A stretch of 27,837 nt of DNA from a virus: the IMG/VR virus record IMGVR_UViG_3300017788_000134, positions 1 to 27,837 of that record; one strand, given 5' to 3'. Both the position numbers and the translations under genes were made by a program. Below the pieces are notes generated by a model. The model saw only the letters and a list, made by a program, of their open reading frames with translations, ran no database searches and was not told the origin of the DNA. How positions within the stretch are numbered: the stretch's first letter is position 1; each line of letters starts with the position of its first letter. Shown one piece after another: positions 15,321 through 22,929 of this stretch.

Positions 15321-18300
15321 ATGTCATTTACACACTTACATGTGCATTCCTACTATTCATTAATGGATGGCCTTAACTCTCCTGCCGAATTAGCGCAGGC
15401 TGCAAAGGATGCAGGACAAACAGCGTTAGCAATTACAGATCATGGTACATTGGCATCACACCGTGATATGCAGATAGCCTGTAAAGAACTTGGGATAAAG
15501 CCTATTCTTGGCGTAGAAGCATACATTTCGCCAACAGATAGATTTGATAGATCTTCTAAAACAGATAAATCGATTCAGGCCTATAACCATATTATTCTGT
15601 TGGCTAAGAATCAAACAGGATTAAATAACATTCATGCATTACAGGAATTAGCGTGGAACGAAGGCTTTTATCATAAGCCAAGAATCGATAGAGAGATATT
15701 AAAAGAATATGCGGAAGGTATTATTGTACTTAGCGGATGTCTTAATGGCATTATTAGTAAATGTATTGAACGCCAGGAGTTCTCAGAAGCAAAACTTATA
15801 CTCAAAGACTTTAAACAAACTTTTGGCGAAGACTTTTACGTTGAGGTACAATCTCACAACCCGCCAGAAATAAATAGCAAGCTTCTTGAATTAGCAGACG
15901 AATTAAAAATTAAGGCGGTGGCAACAGGAGATGCCCATTTTGCTAAAGGTGAAGACAAGGTATTAGAAGAGGCTATGCTCATTTTATCTACCAACCCTAA
16001 ATCAGACAAAGAATCAGACTTTGAGATGTCCAGACAAATTAAGAATATGATGGACAGATTTGACTACCTGTACCCCGATAGAAAAATATCGTTTAAAGAC
16101 TATAATTTATTTATTCAATCTAGGGCAGAAATTGAGGCGGACTTTAAGCAGGCTGGGGTAAATAGGACAGATATATTTGACAACACAGTAGAGATAGGCA
16201 ATAAAATTGGAGAATACGATTTCCACAGGGGTCTAGACCTTCTCCCTGTCCCCAAGACCAATGCTGACCAGAAACTCGCCCAGATGGCCTCTGAAGGCCT
16301 TAAAAGGCTATCTCTGGACAAGGACCAGGTCTACTTGGACAGGCTCCAGGAAGAATTATCTGTAATTAAAGATAAGAAATTTGCGTCCTATTTCTTGGTT
16401 GTTGCCGATATGATTAATTGGTCTAAGGAGAACGGCATTTTGGTGGGGCCAGGACGTGGTTCGGCAGCAGGCTCGTTGGTCTGCTATGCCCTAGGAATTA
16501 CAGATGTTGACCCAATTAAATATGATTTACTGTTCTTCCGTTTTATTAACCCTGAGCGTAACGACTTTCCAGACATTGATACAGATTTTGAGGATCGCCG
16601 CCGCAAAGAGGTTAAAGAATATTTGAAGAAGAAGTTCAAGCATGTTGCATCTATTTCTACATTTACTTATTTTAAAGATAAGGGTGTGGTTCGTGATGCT
16701 GCTCGTGTATTTATGATTCCTTTATCTGATGTTAACCGTGCATTAAAACAGGTAGATACGTTTGAAGACTATCTTGAGTCTCCAAATACAAAAGAGTTTA
16801 GAATGAAATATCCTGAAGTCACATGGCTTGCAGAAAGACTACGTGGAAAGATTAGAAGCGTAGGCGTACACGCTGCAGGTGTTGTTGTTGCAAAAGATGA
16901 CATCCGTAAGTATGCACCAATGGAGTCTCGTGAAGATGCACAAGATAAGGTATCTGGTCGCATTCCAGTTGTTGCGTACGATATGGATACGGTTGCCGAT
17001 ATTGGATTAATTAAGATTGATGCTCTTGGACTTAAGTCTTTATCTGTTATTAAGGATACCCTTGATGCAGTTAAAAAGCGTACTGGCAAGGAAATAGTTT
17101 TGTCAGATTTAGATTTAGAAGACCCAAGTATATATAAACTACTTAATGAAGGATATACAAAAGGAGTATTTCAGGCTGAAGCAACTCCATATACCAATCT
17201 TTTAATTAAGATGGGAGTTAGTAAGTTTGAAGATTTAGCGGCATCAAATGCTCTTGTTAGACCTGGAGCTATGAATACCGTAGGTGCTTCTTATATTAAA
17301 AGAAAGAATGGTTTAGAGGCTGTTAAGTTTGTGCACCCAATCATGCAGCCATTCACTCAAAATACGTACGGGGTTGTTATTTATCAGGAGCAGGTCATGC
17401 AGGCTTGCGTACACCTAGGAGGAATGACTTGGTCTGAAGCGGACAAGGTACGTAAAATTATCGGAAAGAAAAAAGATGCAAGAGAGTTCGATCAGTTCAG
17501 GGATAAATTCATTGAAGGAGCTTCTAAGCATATTAGCAAAAAACAAGCCGAAGATCTCTGGCACACATTTGAAGCACATGCTGGATACTCGTTCAATCGT
17601 AGTCATGCCGTTGCTTATTCTATGCTTTCTTATTATACCGCTTGGCTTAAGTATTATTATCCTTTGGAGTTTATGTTTTCCGTCCTCAAAAACGAAGGAG
17701 ATAAAGACGCCAGAACAGAATATTTAATTGAAGCAAAGCGACTTGGGCTAAAGATTAAGTTACCACATATCAATGAGTCTGATGTTTATTTTTCTCTCAA
17801 AGAAGATTCAATTAGATTCGGGTTGGCTGAGGTTAAATTTATATCTGATAGTATTGCTAATAAGATCATAGAGCGCAGGCCATTTAATGGCTATGCAGAT
17901 TTTATAGACAAGGCTTCTAAAAAAGGAAGCGGCATAAACAGCAGAGCAGTCTCAGCGTTAAATGCAATTGGCGGAGCAGCATTTGACGATAATCCTAGAC
18001 AGGGTAACGAAAAAGATAATTATTACGAGTATTTGGGAATACCTACATTTAATTTAGATTTGCCTCCAAGAATTAAAACACAGGCTAGGCCTATTGAAGA
18101 GTTTGACGACCTAGGAGCATTTCCGATGTTTGGTATGGTTAAGAATATTAAGCGGGGAACTGGATGGGCAAGAGTAGAACTTGTAGATGAAACTGGTTCA
18201 ATTGGATTATTTCACCATGAGCAGACTCAAATTGAAACTGGGCAAATGTATTTTATATTGGTAGGAGATAACCGTATTGCTAGATACATTAAAGTCGGCG

Positions 18301-18587
18301 ACATAGATCCAAATGGCTCAGACCTATTTGTAGATTATCTATATCGTAAGCAATATGATTTACAAGAAGAAGAAAGATTAGTTATTAGCTTTACGCCATA
18401 TCAAACTAAGGCAGGCAAGATGATGGCGCATATAGTATTTACAGATAAGGATAAAAACCTTACACGAGCCATTGCGTTTCCAGCGCTATATAAAATAGCA
18501 TTGGCTAAAATGCGAGAGGGCATGGTCTGTAAGCCAGGATTATCCAAATTGGATGATGGCACATTGATGATAAAGGAAATCAAATGA
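15321..18587 (+). CDS. dnaE: DNA polymerase III alpha subunit (DnaE)
   Basis: 1088 aa, GGAG 6 nt before the ATG. The N-terminal PHP domain has 'HLHVHSYYSLMDG', 'ITDHGTLA', 'LSGCLNG' and 'GDAHFAKGED', so its metal residues look mostly kept and proofreading may be intrinsic. The polymerase core has 'GPGRGSAAGSLVCYALGITD' and catalytic PDIDTDF (Asp 418 and 420), then 'GLIKIDALGLKSL'. Helix-hairpin-helix and C-terminal OB-fold regions follow ('TGWARVELVDETGSIGLFHH'). Slightly shorter than E. coli DnaE (1160 aa). No phage clamp or clamp-loader gene is in the window, so it may use host factors. About 130 bases at 16221-16350 have GC-rich, C-ending codons unlike the rest. Confidence 0.95.
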   Translation: MSFTHLHVHSYYSLMDGLNSPAELAQAAKDAGQTALAITDHGTLASHRDMQIACKELGIKPILGVEAYISPTDRFDRSSKTDKSIQAYNHIILLAKNQTGLNNIHALQELAWNEGFYHKPRIDREILKEYAEGIIVLSGCLNGIISKCIERQEFSEAKLILKDFKQTFGEDFYVEVQSHNPPEINSKLLELADELKIKAVATGDAHFAKGEDKVLEEAMLILSTNPKSDKESDFEMSRQIKNMMDRFDYLYPDRKISFKDYNLFIQSRAEIEADFKQAGVNRTDIFDNTVEIGNKIGEYDFHRGLDLLPVPKTNADQKLAQMASEGLKRLSLDKDQVYLDRLQEELSVIKDKKFASYFLVVADMINWSKENGILVGPGRGSAAGSLVCYALGITDVDPIKYDLLFFRFINPERNDFPDIDTDFEDRRRKEVKEYLKKKFKHVASISTFTYFKDKGVVRDAARVFMIPLSDVNRALKQVDTFEDYLESPNTKEFRMKYPEVTWLAERLRGKIRSVGVHAAGVVVAKDDIRKYAPMESREDAQDKVSGRIPVVAYDMDTVADIGLIKIDALGLKSLSVIKDTLDAVKKRTGKEIVLSDLDLEDPSIYKLLNEGYTKGVFQAEATPYTNLLIKMGVSKFEDLAASNALVRPGAMNTVGASYIKRKNGLEAVKFVHPIMQPFTQNTYGVVIYQEQVMQACVHLGGMTWSEADKVRKIIGKKKDAREFDQFRDKFIEGASKHISKKQAEDLWHTFEAHAGYSFNRSHAVAYSMLSYYTAWLKYYYPLEFMFSVLKNEGDKDARTEYLIEAKRLGLKIKLPHINESDVYFSLKEDSIRFGLAEVKFISDSIANKIIERRPFNGYADFIDKASKKGSGINSRAVSALNAIGGAAFDDNPRQGNEKDNYYEYLGIPTFNLDLPPRIKTQARPIEEFDDLGAFPMFGMVKNIKRGTGWARVELVDETGSIGLFHHEQTQIETGQMYFILVGDNRIARYIKVGDIDPNGSDLFVDYLYRKQYDLQEEERLVISFTPYQTKAGKMMAHIVFTDKDKNLTRAIAFPALYKIALAKMREGMVCKPGLSKLDDGTLMIKEIK

Positions 18588-18787
18588 CAGAAGAACTAGT
18601 TGCTCAAATGAGTACTAATAAAGTTCTTGTAGCAATTCTAGAGACATTAGGTAAGGTAACTGTTCCAACTTTGACCTTTATCGATGCTGCGAATTCTGAC
18701 AAAGAACTAGTAATTGATTACAACGAAGAACCCCCTTCGTTTGTATTTAGCTTAAGGGATAAAAATGGAAACCAAGATAATGACTGA
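18584..18787 (+). CDS. Small acidic protein after the polymerase (67 aa)
   Basis: ATGA overlap with the polymerase stop. 67 aa: an N-terminal helix ('MTEELVAQMSTNKVLVAILE'), then 'TVPTLTFIDAANSDKELVID' and an acidic tail. It looks like a helix plus beta hairpin. Coupling to the polymerase suggests a small partner protein; not recognised. Its end overlaps the next gene by 23 nt. Confidence 0.6.
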   Translation: MTEELVAQMSTNKVLVAILETLGKVTVPTLTFIDAANSDKELVIDYNEEPPSFVFSLRDKNGNQDND

Positions 18788-19109
18788 ATATGGTCTTGAC
18801 GCCTTGGCAGCCATTTTACATGAGATAGCCAAGGATAAAGGATTTTGGGAAGGCGATCACACAGATGATAAATTTGGAATGAAGCTTGCCCTAATACATT
18901 CTGAGGTCACAGAAATTCTTGAGGCCATGAGAAAATCTCACGGATCAGAAAAAATTGTAGAAGAAATAGCAGATGTAATTATTAGATTGCTTGATGTTTA
19001 TGCTGCTATGAGAAATGAAGAATTGGTTTTGCATAGTCTTGATGAAATATTGCAAAATAAAATTGATAAAAATAAAGAGCGTCCACCACTTCACGGCAAC
19101 CGATTTTAA
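18765..19109 (+). CDS. MazG-like nucleotide pyrophosphohydrolase
   Basis: 114 aa. AAGGG (18754-18758) supports ATG 18765 over the nearby ATG 18780. The all-alpha MazG/dUTPase-like signature is clear: 'LIHSEVTEILEAMR' (E47, E50, E53) followed by 'EEIADVIIRLLDVYA' (E67, D70). These acidic residues bind Mg2+ and hydrolyse NTPs or dNTPs to the monophosphate plus pyrophosphate. Phage copies are thought to clean or rebalance nucleotide pools, or alter (p)ppGpp. Beside the polymerase, a dNTP-pool role is most likely. Confidence 0.82.
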   Translation: METKIMTEYGLDALAAILHEIAKDKGFWEGDHTDDKFGMKLALIHSEVTEILEAMRKSHGSEKIVEEIADVIIRLLDVYAAMRNEELVLHSLDEILQNKIDKNKERPPLHGNRF

Positions 19110-19118
19110 TGATATAAT
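19110..19118 (+). promoter_or_regulatory. Extended -10 promoter upstream of the recombinase
   Basis: TGA-TATAAT with TATAAT at 19113-19118, right after the MazG-like stop; no clear -35. Transcription from about 19125 would leave a 15-nt purine-rich leader (AAAGAAAGAG) before the ATG at 19140. Confidence 0.5.
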
Positions 19119-19139
19119 AGTACAAAAGAAAGAGTATAA

Positions 19140-20144
19140 ATGACAATTGTAATAGATGAAATATTAGCAAAACTAGATCCAAAAACTAGATCAAGAGTAC
19201 AGTCTGCAGTCGATGTTCAGGTAGAAAGACAAAAGACTCCAAGCATAGGGCTTAACCTTGCCTTAAAAGGTGGACTTGGATTCGGTAGACAGGTTCTCGT
19301 ATGGGGCAACAAGTCTGCTGGCAAATCTTCATTTTGTTTACAGATGATTGCAGAGGCACAAAAAAATGGAAAGACGTGTGCCTGGATCGATGCAGAAGCC
19401 TCCTATGATAAAGGGTGGGCAGAAAAGCTAGGCGTAGATTCATCTAAACTCATATACTCCTCAGCAAAAACTATTAATGATATGGTAGATGTTGCTACGC
19501 AATTGATGGAAGCAAATGTCGATATAATTGTTGTAGATTCAATTTCTGCTTTGCTACCAGCAATCTATTTTGAAAAAGATAGCACAGAACTTAAAAAGCT
19601 TGAGGACACAAAACAAATTGGTGCTGAAGCAAAAGATATGACACATGCAGTTAAAATGCTTAACTACGCAAACAAGAACACACTTCTTGTCCTTATATCG
19701 CAACAGAGAAATCAGTTTGGGTCTATGCATGCTTCGCACATTCCGACTGGTGGAATGGCTGTTAAATTCTTTTCGTCTACCGTTATTAAGCTCTGGAGTT
19801 CTGAGGCTGAAGCGAATGCGATCAAGGCTGGCGTACAAGTTGGCGATAAGGTGCTTGAGCAAAAAGTAGGAAGACCAGTAAATTGGATAATTGATTACAA
19901 TAAGTTGGGTCCTCCAAACAGGTCTGGCCTGTATGATTTTTATTATCAAGGAGAAACACTTGGTATTGATAAGGTAGGAGAAATTTTAGATGTTGCAGAA
20001 ATGTGCGGGCTCGTGGAAAAAGGTGGCGCTTGGTACACAGTGGATGGGCAAAGATTACAAGGACGGGCTAAAGCCGTGCAGTACCTTCGTGAGAATCCAA
20101 AAATAGTTAACAAACTAGAGAAAGAAATTTATGCCAAATATTAA
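19140..20144 (+). CDS. RecA/UvsX-like recombinase
   Basis: 334 aa. Walker A is GNKSAGKS (56-63); Walker B is 'DIIVVDSISAL' (128-138). 'TCAWIDAEASYDKGWAEKLG' is the classic RecA segment around the ATPase Glu, and 'VLISQQRNQFGS' fits the L1/motif 3 region. It lacks the full C-terminal domain of bacterial RecA (~350 aa) but is complete for a phage protein. It would load on ssDNA, with help from the SSB, for strand exchange, repair and recombination-dependent replication. The last 14 nt overlap the next gene. Confidence 0.9.
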   Translation: MTIVIDEILAKLDPKTRSRVQSAVDVQVERQKTPSIGLNLALKGGLGFGRQVLVWGNKSAGKSSFCLQMIAEAQKNGKTCAWIDAEASYDKGWAEKLGVDSSKLIYSSAKTINDMVDVATQLMEANVDIIVVDSISALLPAIYFEKDSTELKKLEDTKQIGAEAKDMTHAVKMLNYANKNTLLVLISQQRNQFGSMHASHIPTGGMAVKFFSSTVIKLWSSEAEANAIKAGVQVGDKVLEQKVGRPVNWIIDYNKLGPPNRSGLYDFYYQGETLGIDKVGEILDVAEMCGLVEKGGAWYTVDGQRLQGRAKAVQYLRENPKIVNKLEKEIYAKY

Positions 20145-20319
20145 TGAATTCTTTCACAAGCCAGAAAGAATTCCAGCAGCAGAACTTCAATCTATTTCTG
20201 GCATCAAGCCGTGCTCTAAGTGTGATAAAAATGCAGCAGAAGGGTTTTGGGATCCAGTAACTATGCAACTTCAATGGACCTGTCCAGATGGTCACAAAAC
20301 TATTCATCAGGTGGGCTAA
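20131..20319 (+). CDS. Small zinc-binding protein (62 aa)
   Basis: Starts 14 nt before the recombinase stop. The Cys/His set is 'CSKCDKN', then 'WTCPDGHKT' about 25 residues later, likely one zinc site (C-x2-C ... C-x3-H). Its stop shares a base with the next ATG (TAATG). No function assigned; coupling to recombinase and nuclease genes suggests a recombination accessory or structural zinc ribbon. Confidence 0.6.
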   Translation: MPNINEFFHKPERIPAAELQSISGIKPCSKCDKNAAEGFWDPVTMQLQWTCPDGHKTIHQVG

Positions 20320-20630
20320 TGACTGAACGTGGTGAAATAAAAAGAGATGGTGCTAAAGCACAAAAGAATTCTGGGCGGGGAAAGTACCAAAAGGGTGATG
20401 CTCAATGGTTTTCTTTTGTGGTAGATTATAAAGAGGCTGCCAGGTCGTTTACTATGAATCAAGAGATTTGGGCAAAGATATGCACAGATACTTTTGCAGT
20501 AAATAGAAATATGCACCCAGCATTAAAAGTTATTATTGGAGAAGATCCAAAGGTAAGGCTAGGCATAGTCGAATGGTCTATGTTAGAAGAGTTGATAGAA
20601 TTTTGGGAGGAAAACAATGTCCAGCGGTAA
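20319..20630 (+). CDS. Probable PD-(D/E)XK nuclease (resolvase-like)
   Basis: 103 aa from ATG 20319, in a TAATG overlap with the previous stop. Earlier in-frame ATGs (20247) lie inside the upstream gene. 'SGRGKYQKGDAQWFSFVVDYKEA' (here residues 18-40) gives D27 and D36-x-K38, the PD-(D/E)XK arrangement, followed by 'RSFTMNQEIWAKICTDTF' and 'ALKVIIGEDPKVRLGIVEW'. Small phage enzymes of this kind are often annotated as Holliday-junction resolvases or structure-specific nucleases. Placement with the recombinase agrees. Motif match is by eye. Confidence 0.6.
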   Translation: MTERGEIKRDGAKAQKNSGRGKYQKGDAQWFSFVVDYKEAARSFTMNQEIWAKICTDTFAVNRNMHPALKVIIGEDPKVRLGIVEWSMLEELIEFWEENNVQR

Positions 20631-20751
20631 ATTAAAAGTAAGACGTAGATTTAATAAGACACAAATAAAGAATGGCAGAATTGTAAGGCTTCGTAAAGAC
20701 GGGACCGTAAAGGCGGATCTTGGCCCATATCCAAAAGAAAAGAGAAAGTAA
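20617..20751 (+). CDS. Very basic small protein (44 aa)
   Basis: Excellent GGGAGG (20605-20610) 6 nt upstream. 44 aa: 'MSSGKLKVRRRFNKTQIKNG', 'RIVRLRKDGTVKADLGPYPK', ending EKRK; more than a third Lys/Arg. It looks like a nucleic-acid-binding or DNA-compacting miniprotein; not recognised. The stop overlaps the next ATG (TAATG). Confidence 0.62.
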   Translation: MSSGKLKVRRRFNKTQIKNGRIVRLRKDGTVKADLGPYPKEKRK

Positions 20752-20864
20752 TGACAACCATGGCAATATTTTTAATGGGAATAGGAATAGGATTTGTAAT
20801 TGGATATCCAGTTGGATTGTTTATTGATAAACTAGACAAGAGGTATAAAGATGGCGGAAGATAA
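20751..20864 (+). CDS. Single-pass membrane miniprotein (37 aa)
   Basis: 37 aa, coupled start. 'MTTMAIFLMGIGIGFVIGYP' followed by VGLFI is one transmembrane segment with GxxxG-type Gly spacing; then a charged cytoplasmic tail 'DKLDKRYKDGGR'. Orientation is probably N-out. Possible membrane tether or inhibitor; too small and unaccompanied to call a holin. Overlaps the next gene by 14 nt. Confidence 0.58.
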   Translation: MTTMAIFLMGIGIGFVIGYPVGLFIDKLDKRYKDGGR

Positions 20865-21189
20865 AAATACCCTTGAGTTAATTAATTCTATAACAGAGTT
20901 TAATGACCTTCATGAGTATATGAAGGATGAACAATTAGATCGTGCATTAGCTATTATTGTTAAGTTGCTTATGAACCCAGATGTTCCAGCAGCAAAAGCA
21001 CCATTACTTATAATTGAATTGCAGGCTATGTCAACCAAGTTTGCTATGATGGCATCTGTATATTCAACTATTGCTAAAGATAAAGCTGGCACTGCAAATA
21101 ACAATAAGAAGAATATTTATTATTCGGCAAAGGAGTCGATAGATAAACTTGTGGATGCCCTCAAGTATGTCGTTCGTTATAATGGCTAG
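20851..21189 (+). CDS. Helical protein of unknown function (112 aa)
   Basis: 'MAEDKNTLELINSITEFNDL' followed by an almost entirely helical chain ('DEQLDRALAIIVKLLMNPDV', 'LLIIELQAMSTKFAMMASVY', then 'KNIYYSAKESIDKLVDALKY'). No cysteines or catalytic motif. It precedes the Cas4-like nuclease with an 8-nt overlap and may be its partner; not recognised. Confidence 0.6.
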   Translation: MAEDKNTLELINSITEFNDLHEYMKDEQLDRALAIIVKLLMNPDVPAAKAPLLIIELQAMSTKFAMMASVYSTIAKDKAGTANNNKKNIYYSAKESIDKLVDALKYVVRYNG

Positions 21190-21958
21190 AGAAATAGTTA
21201 ACAACTTAAAATTTAAAAAGTCTACGGGTAATTTTAATCCTGAATCTTTTGCCAAGATGCTAAATGATGCATACATGGCTAGTAAAAGGGCAGACGGCAA
21301 GACAACCAAAACTTCATTTAGCCCCAGCTCATTTGGTTATGGACACGGTAATTGTCCAAGATATTGGTATCTGGCATTTACTGGAGCAATATTTATAGAC
21401 AACAACGATGCTGTCTCTGTGGCCAATATGGCTAATGGCACAAGCGCCCATGAAAGAATACAGAAGTTAATTAAGACTATGGGTATTCTAAAGCATGAAG
21501 AGTTTGAGGTTGTAAATGAATATCCACCTATTCGTGGATTCATGGACGTAATTTTAGACTGGAATAGCGAAGAAGTTATTGGGGAAATAAAGACGGCAAA
21601 GCAAGAAATTTGGGATACTTATAAATCAAAGATGTCTCCTTCTGCCAACCACCTTCTTCAGTTGATAACCTATATGAAATTACGTGATGTAAAAGAAGGA
21701 TTTTTCTTGTATGAAAATAAAAATACTCAAGAGATGCTGATCATTCCTATTCAAATGAATGATAAAAACAAGAAAATAGTTGAAGAGTTATTTGAATGGC
21801 TATGTGGAGTATATGATAATTTTAGAAACGGCGATTTGCCAACTCGTCCATTTATAAAAACAAGTTATCAGTGTAAGAATTGTCCAGTTAAAAAAGAATG
21901 TTGGAGTGGAGAACCAGGACTAATAGACATACCCGCATATGAGGTTCCAAGGGTATGA
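21182..21958 (+). CDS. Cas4/RecB-type PD-(D/E)XK exonuclease with Fe-S cysteines
   Basis: 258 aa from ATG 21182 (overlaps the previous stop by 8 nt). RecB-family motifs in order: 'GTSAHERIQ' (H90), 'RGFMDVIL' (D122), 'GEIKTAK' (E135, K137) and 'HLLQLITYM' (Q160). One Cys near the N-terminus (C58, 'GNCPRYWYL') and three near the end (C231, C234, C240) match the 4Fe-4S cluster layout of Cas4/AddB-type nucleases. It would resect DNA ends, likely feeding the phage recombinase. No cas1 or cas2 or CRISPR array is nearby, so it is a stand-alone phage exonuclease. Confidence 0.85.
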   Translation: MAREIVNNLKFKKSTGNFNPESFAKMLNDAYMASKRADGKTTKTSFSPSSFGYGHGNCPRYWYLAFTGAIFIDNNDAVSVANMANGTSAHERIQKLIKTMGILKHEEFEVVNEYPPIRGFMDVILDWNSEEVIGEIKTAKQEIWDTYKSKMSPSANHLLQLITYMKLRDVKEGFFLYENKNTQEMLIIPIQMNDKNKKIVEELFEWLCGVYDNFRNGDLPTRPFIKTSYQCKNCPVKKECWSGEPGLIDIPAYEVPRV

Positions 21959-22233
21959 TTTGTGGAAATGCAGTATGCAAGAAAGAGTTTGAGCCTAAGA
22001 CTCACAACCAGAAGTATTGCTCAGATGAATGCTGCCGCATTGCTACAAATAAACGTATCATGGAAAAGTATTACGAAAAAAAAGCAATACGAAGCGGTAA
22101 GTTTAGGCCATGTAAAAAATGTAATGCTCCGCTAAGCAGATATAACCAATCTGTAATATGTTCTGTTTGTGAAAAAAATGTGGGGTTAAAAAATAGAAAC
22201 ACTATATTAGGGATGATAGATGAGATTAGCTGA
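21955..22233 (+). CDS. Double zinc-finger protein (92 aa)
   Basis: ATGA overlap with the exonuclease. Cys set 1: C3, C8, C22, C26/27 ('MICGNAVCKKEF', 'NQKYCSDECCRIA'), a pattern typical of small phage zinc-finger proteins. Cys set 2: C53, C56, C69, C72 ('CKKCNAPL', 'CSVCEK'). A basic helix joins them. Likely nucleic-acid binding. It overlaps the RuvC-like gene by 14 nt. Confidence 0.68.
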   Translation: MICGNAVCKKEFEPKTHNQKYCSDECCRIATNKRIMEKYYEKKAIRSGKFRPCKKCNAPLSRYNQSVICSVCEKNVGLKNRNTILGMIDEIS

Positions 22234-22786
22234 GTTAGTTAAGACTAAAGCAAATAGAGTTTTAGGTATAGATGCCTCTACAAATTCAGTTGCTTTTTGC
22301 CTTATGGAAAACGACAAGCCCATTAAGTGGGGTAAGATAGATTTAACTGGATCGGATATCTATGAAAAGATTCATGATGCAAAAGTTAAGGTTCATGCAA
22401 TGCTAGGGGAACTAAAGTCTGATTATATTGTAGTTGAAGGGGCCGTGTTTGTTAAATCCCCAGACGCAGTAATTAAATTATCTTATGTGTACGGAGTGGT
22501 CATAGCAGAACTTATGTCTAGCGGAGCTAGCGTTATTACTATATCCCCAACATCATGGCAATCCTATATAGGAAATAAAAACCCAACTAAGTTTGAGAAA
22601 GATAAACTAAGGTTAGAAAATCCAGGACACGCTGATTCATGGTATAAGGCAAAGATGCGGGAGATTAGAAAACAACGAACAGTCGATTATTTTAACAGCA
22701 AGTATGATCTATCTCTAGATGATTTTGATGTAGCAGATGCATTTGGTATTGCACATTATTCTAATACGGTGTTAACAGAGCGATGA
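22220..22786 (+). CDS. RuvC-like Holliday-junction resolvase
   Basis: 188 aa, size close to RuvC (173). RNase H-fold acidic residues in the expected order: D18 ('VLGIDASTNS'), E73 ('IVVEGAVF'), D170 and D173 ('DDFDVADAFGIA'). The first motif has the 'GID.st..' form of phage and mitochondrial RuvC relatives. It would cut four-way junctions made by the recombinase, helping debranch DNA before packaging. With the candidate at 20319, this gives two possible resolvases in one window. Confidence 0.82.
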   Translation: MRLAELVKTKANRVLGIDASTNSVAFCLMENDKPIKWGKIDLTGSDIYEKIHDAKVKVHAMLGELKSDYIVVEGAVFVKSPDAVIKLSYVYGVVIAELMSSGASVITISPTSWQSYIGNKNPTKFEKDKLRLENPGHADSWYKAKMREIRKQRTVDYFNSKYDLSLDDFDVADAFGIAHYSNTVLTER

Positions 22787-22929
22787 AACTTTATCAAAGC
22801 AAAGATTGGTTGTATAGGAGGTATGTAGTTCAACGCAAGACTGTAACTCAAATAGCGGAAGAATGTAAGGTTTCTGCTATGACAATACAGAGATATCTTG
22901 AGCAATTTGAACTTATAAAAAAACGATGA
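22783..22929 (+). CDS. HTH miniprotein (48 aa)
   Basis: ATGA-overlaps both neighbours. 48 aa: 'MKLYQSKDWLYRRYVVQRKT' then 'VTQIAEECKVSAMTIQRYLE', a textbook helix-turn-helix (residues ~20-40) of the homeodomain-like type that also opens many phage HNH nucleases. No nuclease domain follows, so it is either a stand-alone regulator or the remnant DNA-binding end of a homing endonuclease. Confidence 0.65.
   Translation: MKLYQSKDWLYRRYVVQRKTVTQIAEECKVSAMTIQRYLEQFELIKKR

Noticed and set aside
21178-21183. TATAAT box before the Cas4-like gene
   Set aside because: It overlaps the start codon itself (ATG 21182), so it cannot serve this gene as a -10; chance in AT-rich DNA.
21182-21958. Cas4 as evidence of a phage-encoded CRISPR system
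   Set aside because: No repeats, cas1 or cas2 in the window; RecB-family nucleases with Fe-S cysteines are common in phage recombination modules.
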